Assembly: GCA_943704525.1 (NCBI GenBank)
Contig: CALSCQ010001615.1
Span: 8,621-19,123 of the forward strand
Length of the DNA stretch: 10,503 nucleotides
Reading direction: 5' to 3'
Source of the DNA: Pigoraptor vietnamica
Taxonomy: Eukaryota; Opisthokonta; Filasterea
Notes under the pieces: generated by a model
What the model saw: only the letters and a program-made list of their open reading frames with translations
Databases searched by the model: none
What the model was told of the DNA's origin: nothing
Shown: one piece after another, positions 1-8,268 of the stretch
Layout: the number at the start of each line of letters is the position of its first letter
Numbering within the stretch: the stretch's first letter is position 1
Program-made: the position numbers and the translations under genes

Positions 1-9
1 CCACTGTTC

Positions 10-11
<2 letters not shown>

Positions 12-42
<31 letters not shown>
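12..42. repeat. Homopolymer T tract (T31)
   Basis: An uninterrupted run of 31 T residues, then G, five more T, and AACTTCAACAG just before the first ATG at 63. It could be a long polypyrimidine tract feeding a 3' splice site (AG at 60-61) for a 5' UTR intron, or the reverse-strand poly(A) tail of a retroposed element lying left of the window. The sequence alone does not decide, and the window edge cuts off the context. Confidence 0.9.
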
Positions 43-43
<1 letters not shown>

Positions 44-62
44 TTTTTACAACTTCAACAGA

Positions 63-1679
63 ATGCAGTTTGTGCAAGGAGCATGCTCAACCCCACACAC
101 TAGTGAGGTTAAATGTGCGCCAATGTCAGCGGACAGTGCAGTTGTCGGCCATCAGCCCCTGTCGCCCGCAATCGAGCTCCTCTCGCTGCCCAACGAGCTC
201 TTCGTCGTACACATTGTGCCTCTTCTTCAACAGCGTGAAGCGCGCTCGCTCGCGCACACGTGCAGTCGGCTCTTGCGTTTGCTTCGCCACGAACGACTGT
301 ACGCGCTGACAGGGGACGCTTCCGCGAGGTACGCGGCAGAGGATGGCGGCGAATTTCGGTCCGCCGTGACCGCGGTGTTCCCACGCGACAGGATCTGTCT
401 TGGGCCGCTCGCGACGACCTTCATCCGCAGAGACGCTTCCGTTCTCGCCGGCGTCCACACGCTCCACCTCGGCGGCTGTGCAAGCTTGTCTGAAGTCTCC
501 GCGCTCAGGGGCGTCCACACACTCAACCTTAGCTACTGTGCGAGTGTCGCAGACGTGTCTGCATTGGGAAACGTCCACACACTCGACCTCAGCTTCTGTC
601 CGCGCGTATGCAACGTGTCTTCGCTCGGCGGCGTCCACACGCTCAGTCTGCGGGGATGCCGGGGAGTGTCGAACGTGTCAGCACTCGGCGGCGTCCACAC
701 TTTGAACCTTAGCAGGTGCGACGGCGTGCGCGACGTCTCGCCGCTCGGCAGAGTGCACACGCTCGACCTGCGCGACTGCGCGGGTTTTTCGGACGTTTCT
801 GCGCTCGGTAGCGTCCACACGCTTCTTCTCGACCGATGTGCCAATGTGTCGGATGCATCGTCACTCGGCCGCGTGCGAGTGCTCGAGCTCAACTCTTGCA
901 CGCGCATCTCCGACGTCTCTTCGCTGGGCAGCGTCCGCGTCCTCCGCCTGCGGGGCTGCACCTTTGTGTCGGACGTCTCGGCACTCGGCGGCGTTCACAC
1001 GCTCGACCTCACGGGCTGCACTGGCGTGCGGGACGTATCCGCGCTCGGGGGCATTTACTCGCTTGCTCTCGTTGGATGTGTGGAGATCTCGGACGTTTCG
1101 GCGCTTGGTCGCGTCCACTCCCTGCGTCTCACCAACTGCAACCGCGTGCGCGATGTTTCCATGCTTGGCGGCGTCCACGAACTCGACCTCGGCGGCTGTT
1201 CGGGTGTGTCTGACGTGAGCGCACTCAGCGGCGTCCACTCGTTGACGCTGTCTAGCTGCAATAGGTTGGAGGACGTTTCGGCGCTCGGTGGGGTCCACAG
1301 GCTTTCGCTCAGCTTTTGCGCCGGTGTGCGCGACGTATCTGCGCTCGGCCACGTCCACACGCTAGATCTGAGCGGGTGTTCGGGCGTCTCCGACGTTTCT
1401 GCACTGTGCGCCGTGCACACGCTCTATCTGTGCCACTGCACAGGCATATCCGATGTCTCGGCGCTCAGCAGCACCCACACGCTCGACCTCAGCTACTGCG
1501 AAAACGTGCGCGACGTTTCCGCTCTCGGCGGTGTCTATGAGCTCAATCTCAGCGGCTGCAAGAGCGTGCGCGACGTTTCTGCGCTGGGCGGTGTCCGCAT
1601 ATTGAGGCTCGCGGAATGCACCAACCTCACGGGCGTGGATGTGCTTGTCGGAGCCGTTCGCAGGCTCGAGCTTAGCTGA
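63..1679 (+). CDS. F-box protein with twenty 20-residue leucine-rich repeats
   Basis: Uninterrupted 538-codon frame. Residues about 39-80 look like an F-box: the LPNEL core is followed by hydrophobic and Leu-Arg-rich helices with HTCSRLLRLL. A linker follows. Residues 130-529 are twenty consecutive repeats of exactly 20 residues, roughly GVHTLDLSxCxxVxDVSALG, then a nine-residue cap ending LELS with one extra codon. Every full repeat has Cys at position 10, so the solenoid would carry a ladder of 20 cysteines in place of the usual Asn ladder. F-box plus LRR proteins are typically substrate receptors of SCF (Skp1-cullin) ubiquitin ligases, and I infer that role here. There is no signal peptide or membrane segment. 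The start is uncertain: ATG 63 is first, but ATG 123 (Met21) lies just before the F-box and is equally plausible. No intron is visible inside the frame, unlike its neighbours. I do not recognise a named orthologue. Confidence 0.85.
   Translation: MQFVQGACSTPHTSEVKCAPMSADSAVVGHQPLSPAIELLSLPNELFVVHIVPLLQQREARSLAHTCSRLLRLLRHERLYALTGDASARYAAEDGGEFRSAVTAVFPRDRICLGPLATTFIRRDASVLAGVHTLHLGGCASLSEVSALRGVHTLNLSYCASVADVSALGNVHTLDLSFCPRVCNVSSLGGVHTLSLRGCRGVSNVSALGGVHTLNLSRCDGVRDVSPLGRVHTLDLRDCAGFSDVSALGSVHTLLLDRCANVSDASSLGRVRVLELNSCTRISDVSSLGSVRVLRLRGCTFVSDVSALGGVHTLDLTGCTGVRDVSALGGIYSLALVGCVEISDVSALGRVHSLRLTNCNRVRDVSMLGGVHELDLGGCSGVSDVSALSGVHSLTLSSCNRLEDVSALGGVHRLSLSFCAGVRDVSALGHVHTLDLSGCSGVSDVSALCAVHTLYLCHCTGISDVSALSSTHTLDLSYCENVRDVSALGGVYELNLSGCKSVRDVSALGGVRILRLAECTNLTGVDVLVGAVRRLELS
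450..1649 (+). repeat. 60-nt coding tandem repeat array, 20 units
   Basis: Twenty direct repeats with a period of exactly 60 nt and no insertion or deletion across 1,200 nt. Most units open with a variant of GGCGTCCACACGCTCGACCT and close with GACGTxTCGGCGCTCGGC. Copies differ from one another by many substitutions, mostly in the variable residues 8-14 of each LRR. The array is therefore an expanded coding repeat under frame constraint, not a recent minisatellite. The final partial copy is shifted by one codon. Confidence 0.95.
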
Positions 1680-1978
1680 CAGTGTCGAATCGTCCGTGAG
1701 GGAGTGCGTGAGTGAATTCGCCGTCTTACGCTGAGTGCGACCACCGTTGCAGCGTGCCCAGCTCCTTTATCCACTTGTCGCACTATGCTGGTGTGCCTGG
1801 TCGCGGCCAAGTACTTGAAATGTCTGCTCCCTCTCTCTCTCTTTCTTTAGATTCTTTCGTCACTTTTTGCCAGCACTCCTTTACTACCGCCGACTCGTGC
1901 GCCAGGCACGGCAGGCGTGAAGCAAGGTTAGTGCCGCCGCCATTTGCGTGCACTCTGCCTCTCCCTCCTGTGACTCGA
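1680..1978. other. Convergent intergenic spacer
   Basis: The 299 nt between the stop of the F-box/LRR gene (+) and the stop of the RXYLT1-like gene (-) must hold both 3' UTRs. I see no AATAAA-type polyadenylation signal in either direction, only a short CT-rich stretch near 1829-1850. No coding potential can be supported. Confidence 0.6.
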
Positions 1979-4111
1979 TTACTGCGGTTGAGACAGAGCA
2001 AAGTGGTCGTCCATAGCGCGGACTAGCCGCGCGCGCATTCGCTCCTTGAACGCCTCGTACCACGCCAGCATTCTCTCGCGCTCGGCCGCCGATCGCCCGG
2101 CGTCGGCGTCCGCGGCGAGGCGCTCGAGGAGCCCGTTCGTGTCCTCCCAGTCCTGCACGAACACGACGGGCGCCCCCGTGTCGTGCAGCAGCGCCATGGG
2201 CTGTGGGCATGTCGCTGAACGTGCATCTTCGATGACGGGAATCGACCCACATTCAATCGCCTCCCAGATTCTGCGACACCGGTAGGCCGTATCGCACGAG
2301 TGAGCGAGCGCACGTGCTTGTCTATGGCTAGATACACACAGCGGCGACACGCACCTGTAGCACTCTGTGTTCATGCCGGCGGGCGAAAGCGTGTAGTCGG
2401 TCGACAGCAGCGCACGCAGGTACAGCTTCGATTCGTCCGCCGTGTCCTTTATCGCCCAGTTGTTGCGGTTTTTGATCAGGCACCGCGACCGCGCAACGGC
2501 CGACGACTGCAGCTGCGCCGCGAGCCCTTCTCGCGACGAGTTTGGGTACACGGTCGCAACCATGTTGCACAGCTTCGGCCGGTCGCCGATGGCCGCGTCG
2601 TCCGGGTCGATTGCCTTAGGGAAACCGCGGTATGACGCCACCCCGAGAGGCCACTGGAACACGCGGTCCGATGTGCCGTCTTCCGCTGCCGATGGCGGGA
2701 TGGTCGACTCGCCGTACACGACGGCCGCAAACTTGAGGCGCGGAAGGTAGTCGCGAACGAGCCACGGATTGCGACAGTCCTCGCTGCCGTGAAGGACCAA
2801 CCCCAAGTTCCGCAGCGTCGGCAGCTTGAGCGCGGCGTCCAGCCTATGCGCAAAATGGCGACTGTTATAAGCTGGTGCGTCGAGTGGGCTCGTGGTCATA
2901 GGTTAGTCCCACTAGGAGGGGACGCCTCTTGAGTTCACCCACCACTTGCGCGCGTACTGTATCTTGCTCTCCTCACGGCCGTTCAGGATGAGAATGACGT
3001 TCTCGGCGCGCGGCATTTTATCCTCCCGGAAGCCTGGGCCTGTGCGGTATCTGCGCTTACGTGCGGGTGTCAATGAATCGCCAATCACACACGCGTTCAA
3101 ACATGCACAAACAGCAATGAACGCTGCGTACAACCTTCTAAAACGTAGAAAACTACAGCCAAAACACGACACAGTCTAGGCAAGCGATCGCCTTTGATCG
3201 ACCACTCACCTCAGGCGGTACTTGCCGCCGACGACAGCTTCACCGTACGACCACGCGCCACCGCTCCGTGACTGCGGGGGCGGCGCTGCTACGATCCGCG
3301 TCCAAAAGTAGTCGCCTGCGATGCAATGCAATTGTGTTGCATTTAGATCTGGCGCTCTATCGAATGACTGTGCATGTTTAGTGCGCAGACAGATGGCGAG
3401 GTCGGAAAGGTCACAACACATTCACAGCGGATACACACTCACCGATCGCGGCCTTTCCCCAAACCTCCACGTCGATGAGTCGCGCGGGCGCATCCTTCTT
3501 CGGTGCACTCGGCTCTTTCACCTTTTCCGGTGGATTTGGCACCTCGATGGGTCGCTCTCGCTCGCCTCGCGGACGCGGCGGTCCGGGGTCGCGCTGCGCG
3601 GGATCCACAGCATGCTGACGATCCACGGCAACCCTGCAAACGAAACGTGTGTGTATAACCACAGTGTGCCTCGCCGTCAATCGCAGCTCCAAGGTGTCGC
3701 AGATGGCGGTGTAGAGCACAGAAGTGGAAATGCAACTGTGGAAGAAGCACTCACGGCACTGGCTCGTCAGCCGGCACCCGATGCGGCTCAAGCGGACCGA
3801 CGGCATCACCGCCGGCATCGTCGGCTTGTTCAGTGCGACCACTTGACGTGTCGGTCCCTTTGCCAATCCCACGATAAACAAGGCAAGAAATAAGCGGATT
3901 TGGAGAAAGGGAAATGGGAGGGGGGGAGACGGGCATGACATCGTGATCGGCAGCATAAACAGCCGCTAAAACTGTCTCCGGCAAACGGCGACACACCTGG
4001 AGCCGGCGTGTGATGCGTCCCACCGTGCGTGAGAAAGTGCCGTATTGCGATGAAATAGGCGAGCACGAGAAAAGCCACCAGCGCAAACAGGCGTCGCCGT
4101 GTGGGCCGCAT
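1979..4111 (-). CDS. Ribitol xylosyltransferase 1 family glycosyltransferase, 7 exons
   Basis: Exons on the minus strand, in order: 4111-3997, 3857-3755, 3633-3443, 3315-3210, 3050-2943, 2843-2355, 2270-1979, giving about 467 residues (human RXYLT1 is about 443). All junctions are GT-AG and in phase. Residues 1-7 are basic (MRPTRRR) and about 8-24 form a hydrophobic signal anchor, as in a type II Golgi enzyme, followed by a Pro/charge-rich stem. Family blocks follow in order: VEVWGKAAIG (about 128-137), NVILILNGRE (about 189-198), VFQWPLGVASYRGFP (about 269-283), LCNMVATVYPNSSR, then TECYR-IWEAIECGSIPVIED spanning the last junction. RXYLT1 moves xylose from UDP-xylose to ribitol phosphate on animal alpha-dystroglycan; the acceptor here is unknown. 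The exon 5/6 junction is the weak point. Acceptor 2843 restores W-L and the family spacing, while acceptor 2861 adds six residues. The last intron (2354-2271) is 84 nt, in frame and stop-free. Confidence 0.88.
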
Positions 4112-4431
4112 TTTGTCAGGGCTACGTCAGCGTGACTGCGCACTGTCACGCTATAATCGTCAGCGGCTAACGACACAGCCCTGTGGTTACATCCATCTCG
4201 GGCAGTCCGTCTCCTCCTCAACGAGAGATCCCACGCGAGTGCGGTTCGTTCAGTGAAACAGGGGAAGAGCGTGTGAAGGAAGCACTTTGATGCAATGCCG
4301 GCGAACCTTCCGAGTGTGCACACGCCCGTTGCTGTCCCACTGTGCCTCGTGTCACTCCCCTGTCACTCTGCCGTGTCCTGATTGGGCGGCACACGAAGGG
4401 TGGGTGTCTGGTCGCTGGTATGGGGAGGGCC

Positions 4432-4439
4432 CTTTTATA
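4432..4439 (-). promoter_or_regulatory. Putative TATA box of the RXYLT1-like gene
   Basis: On the minus strand the sequence reads ACTATAAAAGGGCCC, a textbook TATAAAAG core, about 320 nt before the RXYLT1 start codon. This would imply a fairly long 5' UTR or an untranslated first exon. Short direct repeats immediately upstream on the same strand (4451-4529) support a promoter here. It remains a motif match only. Confidence 0.35.
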
Positions 4440-4450
4440 GTCGCCGGTTG

Positions 4451-4529
4451 CAGCCACTCGCAGGGGGTTTGCGCTTCACCACAGCCACTCACAGCGGGTT
4501 GATCTTGACCTCTTATAGCGACCTCTTAT
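4451..4529. repeat. Short repeats upstream of the TATA-like element
   Basis: Two imperfect 20-mers (4451-4470 and 4482-4501, CAGCCACTC core, 17 of 20 identical, 31 nt apart) lie beside two perfect 10-mers GACCTCTTAT (4507-4516 and 4520-4529, 13 nt apart). Read on the minus strand they sit 12-90 nt upstream of TATAAAAG, the usual place for repeated activator sites. Confidence 0.6.
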
Positions 4530-5233
4530 TGCCAGGTATGCTGAACTGTTGGGCTCCGAAGACTCCCAAACGTGAAACGATGGAGGGCTGTTTGAGGCCG
4601 ACGACTTATGGATCTGCAGTCACATCGTCCAACACAAGAGGTATCCCTCCTGCTCTGACCCCGCACGCAAATCCCAAATGGTGCACCTCTTGTTTTTTTT
4701 CAAGCGCGACGACGCCATATTTTATGCTCCAAATGTACACACCGCCAACCATGGTCGGTGCGCACGGGGGCACACGCGCAAAAAACGCGGCCAACCAAAC
4801 AAGGAGAGGATTCACAGCGGCACTCCACGGGCCAGCAACCGCGACACTCCCGGCCAGTCTCTCCGTCCGGACATTTCAGGCAAAGAGCGCGACTCCCACG
4901 GAAGGGGGGCAAAAAGAGACGGCCACCAACCCACCAAAGGAGGAACACGCAAAACGCGCACGCAGCAGCGAGCGAGTCGGGAGGCGTCCCCATTTCGCCC
5001 CCAAACACCAAGAGCCGCGCAGTTCGCAAGAAACGCGTTCATATAGACAACAGAGCAGACCGAGAGCACACGTCACGGGCGCCAGACGCGCGGCATCGCG
5101 TGTCTTCCCCCCTTCCACATTCTCAACGCAGCACGCCACCACACGCAACGACAACAGCAGACGGCAATTTATCCACCGTCACGCGCGCGGACACGACAGG
5201 ATCATCGCCCCCGCGGCACACACGTGAGTCGCT

Positions 5234-5955
5234 CTACTTGTCGCGGCTCGAGACCTTGTCGAGGACCTCCTCAAAGTCAATCTCAGAGGCGTCCGTCGCC
5301 TGGATCTCCGTGGCAATGCCGACGAGCTTCTTGCGGATGGCGTCCTTGGACGAGGCGTAGAGCATCTTGGGCTTGATCTTGGCCGTGTTGGGGGCCCTGG
5401 AGAACAAAGAGCAAGGGAGGGTTTCAGCGGTTGCAAACCAAGGAAGAGTCATGAAGCTCGTACACGTGTTAACAGATTTGTGGATTCAAACACGCAGCCA
5501 CCCACCAGACGAAGAACGTGAGCTTGTTGCGCTTGCCGCCCTCCTTCGTCGTAAAGTCAAAGTCGAACACGGCGTACCGGCAGTCGTCCTTGGGGATGTC
5601 CTTGATAAAGTCGTCGTACGACGCCTCAATCGGGGCAACCTTCTCGACGACAATCTCAGAGAACGTGTCGTTCAGCTTGAAGATAATGTACTTGGCCGAC
5701 GAGCGGAGCTTCATGTCGTTGAACTTCGTGACGACATCGTCGTGGACAGTCACACCCGACGCCTATGGCAGGCACACACAGTGAGCACGGTGATTCGCCC
5801 CAAAAGAAAAAACACTATCGCACAAACCACGCAATCCATTAGACGAAATACGGCATAGAGCACATTAGGCGGGCGTCCCCCATGCACCCATCCATCGCAT
5901 CCACATCCACAAAGCCATCGAAATGCAGTGCCGCTTCGCAGCGCAAACGTACCAT
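5234..5955 (-). CDS. ADF/cofilin (actin-depolymerising factor), 3 exons
   Basis: Exons on the minus strand: 5955-5953 (only the ATG), 5762-5506, 5396-5234, giving 140 residues, the normal size for actophorin or cofilin. The protein starts M-ASGVTVHDD, with Ser3 in the position that is phosphorylated to inactivate animal and plant ADFs. The ADF-H fold blocks follow: DCRYAVFDFDF, NKLTFFVWAP (the Trp codon is split by intron 2, TG|G), and the actin-binding long helix KPKMLYASSKDAIRKKL. It ends VSSRDK. ADF/cofilin binds ADP-actin and severs and depolymerises filaments in the cytosol. Exon 1 is inferred: exon 2 begins at a codon boundary after CCATAG, and the upstream minus strand has AAAAAATG|GTACGT, a good start context joined to a consensus donor in the right phase. 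Intron 1 is 190 nt and intron 2 is 109 nt. Confidence 0.93.
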
Positions 5956-6112
5956 TTTTTGTGTTTTGGGTTCTGTGAATCACACACAACAGAAGAGACC
6001 GCAATTGACTTCAGCGTCCTTCTCGTCGTCCCTATATGCGATTCTCTTCAGCGTGAGCGATGCCGCAACGAGAGGCTTACGCCGAGAGCGAGTGAGGAGC
6101 GATGCGTACGTC

Positions 6113-6147
6113 GTGTGCGTGCGTGCGTGTGCGTGTGCGTGTGCGCG
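6113..6147. repeat. GTGC/GT alternating purine-pyrimidine tract
   Basis: An imperfect run of GTGTGC and GCGTGT units, strictly alternating purine and pyrimidine for about 35 nt. It lies about 160 nt upstream of the cofilin start codon. Such tracts can adopt Z-DNA under negative supercoiling; any role here is inference. Confidence 0.8.
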
Positions 6148-6431
6148 ACCCAAAACAAAACACAAAACCCAGCCCACACACTGGCAGCGAATTATCTTGC
6201 GATTCCATTTCCATACATTTTCCATAGTGAAAATTATTTATTTTATCGCCATTTCTCTTTGTGATCAAAAATAGAAAATCGTTTCAAATCGTATTTTTCT
6301 CTGAATTTTTTTTTTGCGTGGGCACACTACCCCGTATGTTGTCGTCATCTCTGAACACTAAACGCATACAATGACGACTATCAGTTACACTGACACAATG
6401 TTACATTTGCACCCCGGATGCTAAACAGCTT

Positions 6432-6439
6432 GTCACGTG
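6432..6439. promoter_or_regulatory. E-box palindrome GTCACGTG
   Basis: A CACGTG core with GT flank, the canonical binding site of bHLH-type factors, lies inside the divergent cofilin/CK2 beta intergenic region. A six-base motif is expected often by chance, so this is only a candidate. Confidence 0.2.
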
Positions 6440-6622
6440 GAGAATATTTAACCGAATTCTCGCAAAGTTTTGTCTGAAATCTCGGGACGATTAATGTGAG
6501 ATGGGGGCCAATTTGTGTGAAATTTGCCGTTTTTCAATCTAACAGTCCCGGGTAGCAGCCATGGCATTTTTTTTTCTGCTTTTACCGCGTACCGCGCTTG
6601 GTCACTCGTCGCCGCTGGTGTG

Positions 6623-6644
6623 CTCTCTCTCTCTCTCTCTCTCT
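6623..6644. repeat. CT dinucleotide microsatellite (11 units)
   Basis: Eleven uninterrupted CT units lie about 330 nt upstream of the CK2 beta start codon. They form a pyrimidine tract on the coding strand that could act as a GAGA-type promoter element or lie in a 5' UTR intron. No functional evidence is visible. Confidence 0.9.
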
Positions 6645-6972
6645 CCGTCCTTCTCTGTTATTTCGTCTCTGACGCGCTAAGAGAGCGCGCAATTCCGTAG
6701 TTCCGAGTTTTCTTCTGTTAGTAATTTCGTCCTCCATTCATCTCTACGCGCTGTGGAAATCTTTCTTCGGAAATCGGTTGCCGCAAGGCATCTCATCCCT
6801 CGTTCCTTGGAGCGTAGCTGGGGGGCTTCTCGCGTCCGTTTGGCGCGGTTAAACGCTCTCTCTTGCGGGAGAGCGTGCGGGAGAGCGGGCATCTGGGGGG
6901 CGGCCATCAATGGTCTTTTTGAAGGAGCGCCTTTCGCGTCTGTTGTCAAGGACACCGCCGACCGTCTGTAGC

Positions 6973-8178
6973 ATGAACGGGGGCGCGGAACATCCGCGTG
7001 AGTGGCCCTCTCTCGCGTTGCGCCTTGCTGAAGGCTCCATTGCTTCGAGTGGATCTCGTTCGATTGGCTTTTTTGTTTGGTTTGGGGGTGGGGCGGGTGC
7101 ATGGGCCTGTGATTGATTTTGTGCTTTCCCTGTGGCAGGCGACGCCTCTTTCCGACAGCACGCGTCCACGAGGGACTATCCAAACGCCACCCTGGAGAGA
7201 GCAACCGAGCACTTCGAAAACGACACGTCGGAGTCGTCAGAGTTCACCGGTGCGTGGGCTCTTCATCTTGTCTGTGTGGGCTGTCGTTCGTTTGTTTGCA
7301 TATAGTCACTGGTCGATTCGTAGTCCTGTCGTGCGTGGAGAAGCGAAGCTCTCGCTCTCGCCCGCGCGTACGTGTCCATGCTCTCCAACCCGCCCTGTCT
7401 CTTGTCGCTATACTAGAGTCGATTAAGGTTAACCGTGGTCCTCGTCGTTATGCCTTGCTCAACATGAGCTGACTTGACACACAAATTCAGACTCCGAGGA
7501 GATGAGCTCCTCCGAGGAGCCCGCGTGGATCTCTTGGTTCTGCACGCTGCGCGGCAACGAGTTTTTCGTCGAGGTGGACGAGGAATGGATCCAGGACAAG
7601 TTCAACCTCACGGGCCTCCAAAAGATTGTCACGCACTACAGGGCCGCCCTCGACGTCATTCTCGATATGGAGCCGGGTGAGCGTTGGCTTTGGGGCGTGG
7701 GCTTTTGCTGTTAGAATACTCACCGTGTGCGTTGCGTGAGGGTGATCGCTCGGCTCGTGTTGGTATTGTTGTTTTGCAATTTAGTGGTGTTTGCGATCGC
7801 TCGGCTCGTGTTGGCATTAAGTTGGTTTCAATGTCGAATGGGCGCGTGTGACGCTTGTGCGTTGGGAATCACTCTGCTATTGTCGCACTTGTGTTTGAAG
7901 TCTGGCTCATGCTGGGCTCTCTGTATGAACCTTGTGGCCGTGTTCCCGTTCATTCAAACTGTAAATTCATTGTGTTTTGGGTTTAACCGTTTTTCTTCTG
8001 TTTTTTTGCAGAGGACAACGTGGAAGAGGACAATGAGTTGATTGAGGAGGCCGCCGAAATGCTTTACGGCCTTATTCACGCGCGCTACATTCTCACGAAC
8101 AGGGGCATCTCCCAAATGGTGCGTTTGTGCTCTCGCGTTGCAGAAGCATTGGTGTGAATTGGTTGCACGTTCATTGGT

Positions 8179-8268
<90 letters not shown>

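Larger units (their letters stand above)
4112..5233. other. Intergenic region: RXYLT1 promoter and cofilin 3' flank
   Basis: This 1.1 kb lies upstream of the RXYLT1-like gene and downstream of cofilin, both on the minus strand. The left part (4430-4530) holds a TATA-like element and short repeats. The right part (4600-5230) is open in several frames on both strands, including 281 codons on + from 4382 to 5227. Its translations are low-complexity, basic and unlike any family I know, and they overlap one another. I see no RNA gene and no polyadenylation signal. Confidence 0.55.
5956..6972. other. Divergent intergenic promoter region, cofilin / CK2 beta
   Basis: About 1 kb separates the two divergent start codons. 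It contains an alternating GT/GC tract (6113-6147), an AT-rich stretch with a TATA-like GATAAAATAAATAA on the minus strand (about 6228-6248), an E-box (6432-6439), T-runs, a CT microsatellite (6623-6644) and a small hairpin with a 12-nt direct repeat (6854-6887). Several short ORFs are open here but none resembles a protein family. In-frame ATG 6910 could be an alternative CK2 beta start. No tRNA or snoRNA motifs were seen. Confidence 0.6.

Noticed and set aside
533-1420. Long antisense frames across the LRR array
   Set aside because: A 60-nt repeat in perfect register keeps antisense frames open together. Their products simply mirror the repeat (PSAETSD-like units) and have no family resemblance.
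450-1649. CRISPR-like or satellite array
   Set aside because: Contiguous 60-nt units with no repeat/spacer alternation, coding throughout for LRRs, in eukaryotic DNA.
1979-2899. RXYLT1 as a single 306-codon exon starting at Met 2899
   Set aside because: The conserved family N-terminal half is present upstream in five further exons with matching phases. The apparent N-terminus (MTTSPLDAPAYNS) is intron sequence.
4382-5227. 281-codon open frame on + between RXYLT1 and cofilin
   Set aside because: The translation is basic and low-complexity with no recognisable domain. Several other frames on both strands are open over the same stretch. It runs up to the cofilin 3' end with no splice or promoter support. 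Kept only as a remark in the intergenic entry.
5367-5858. 163-codon + strand frame opposite cofilin
   Set aside because: Shadow of the cofilin coding strand. The minus-strand translation matches ADF/cofilin along its whole length.
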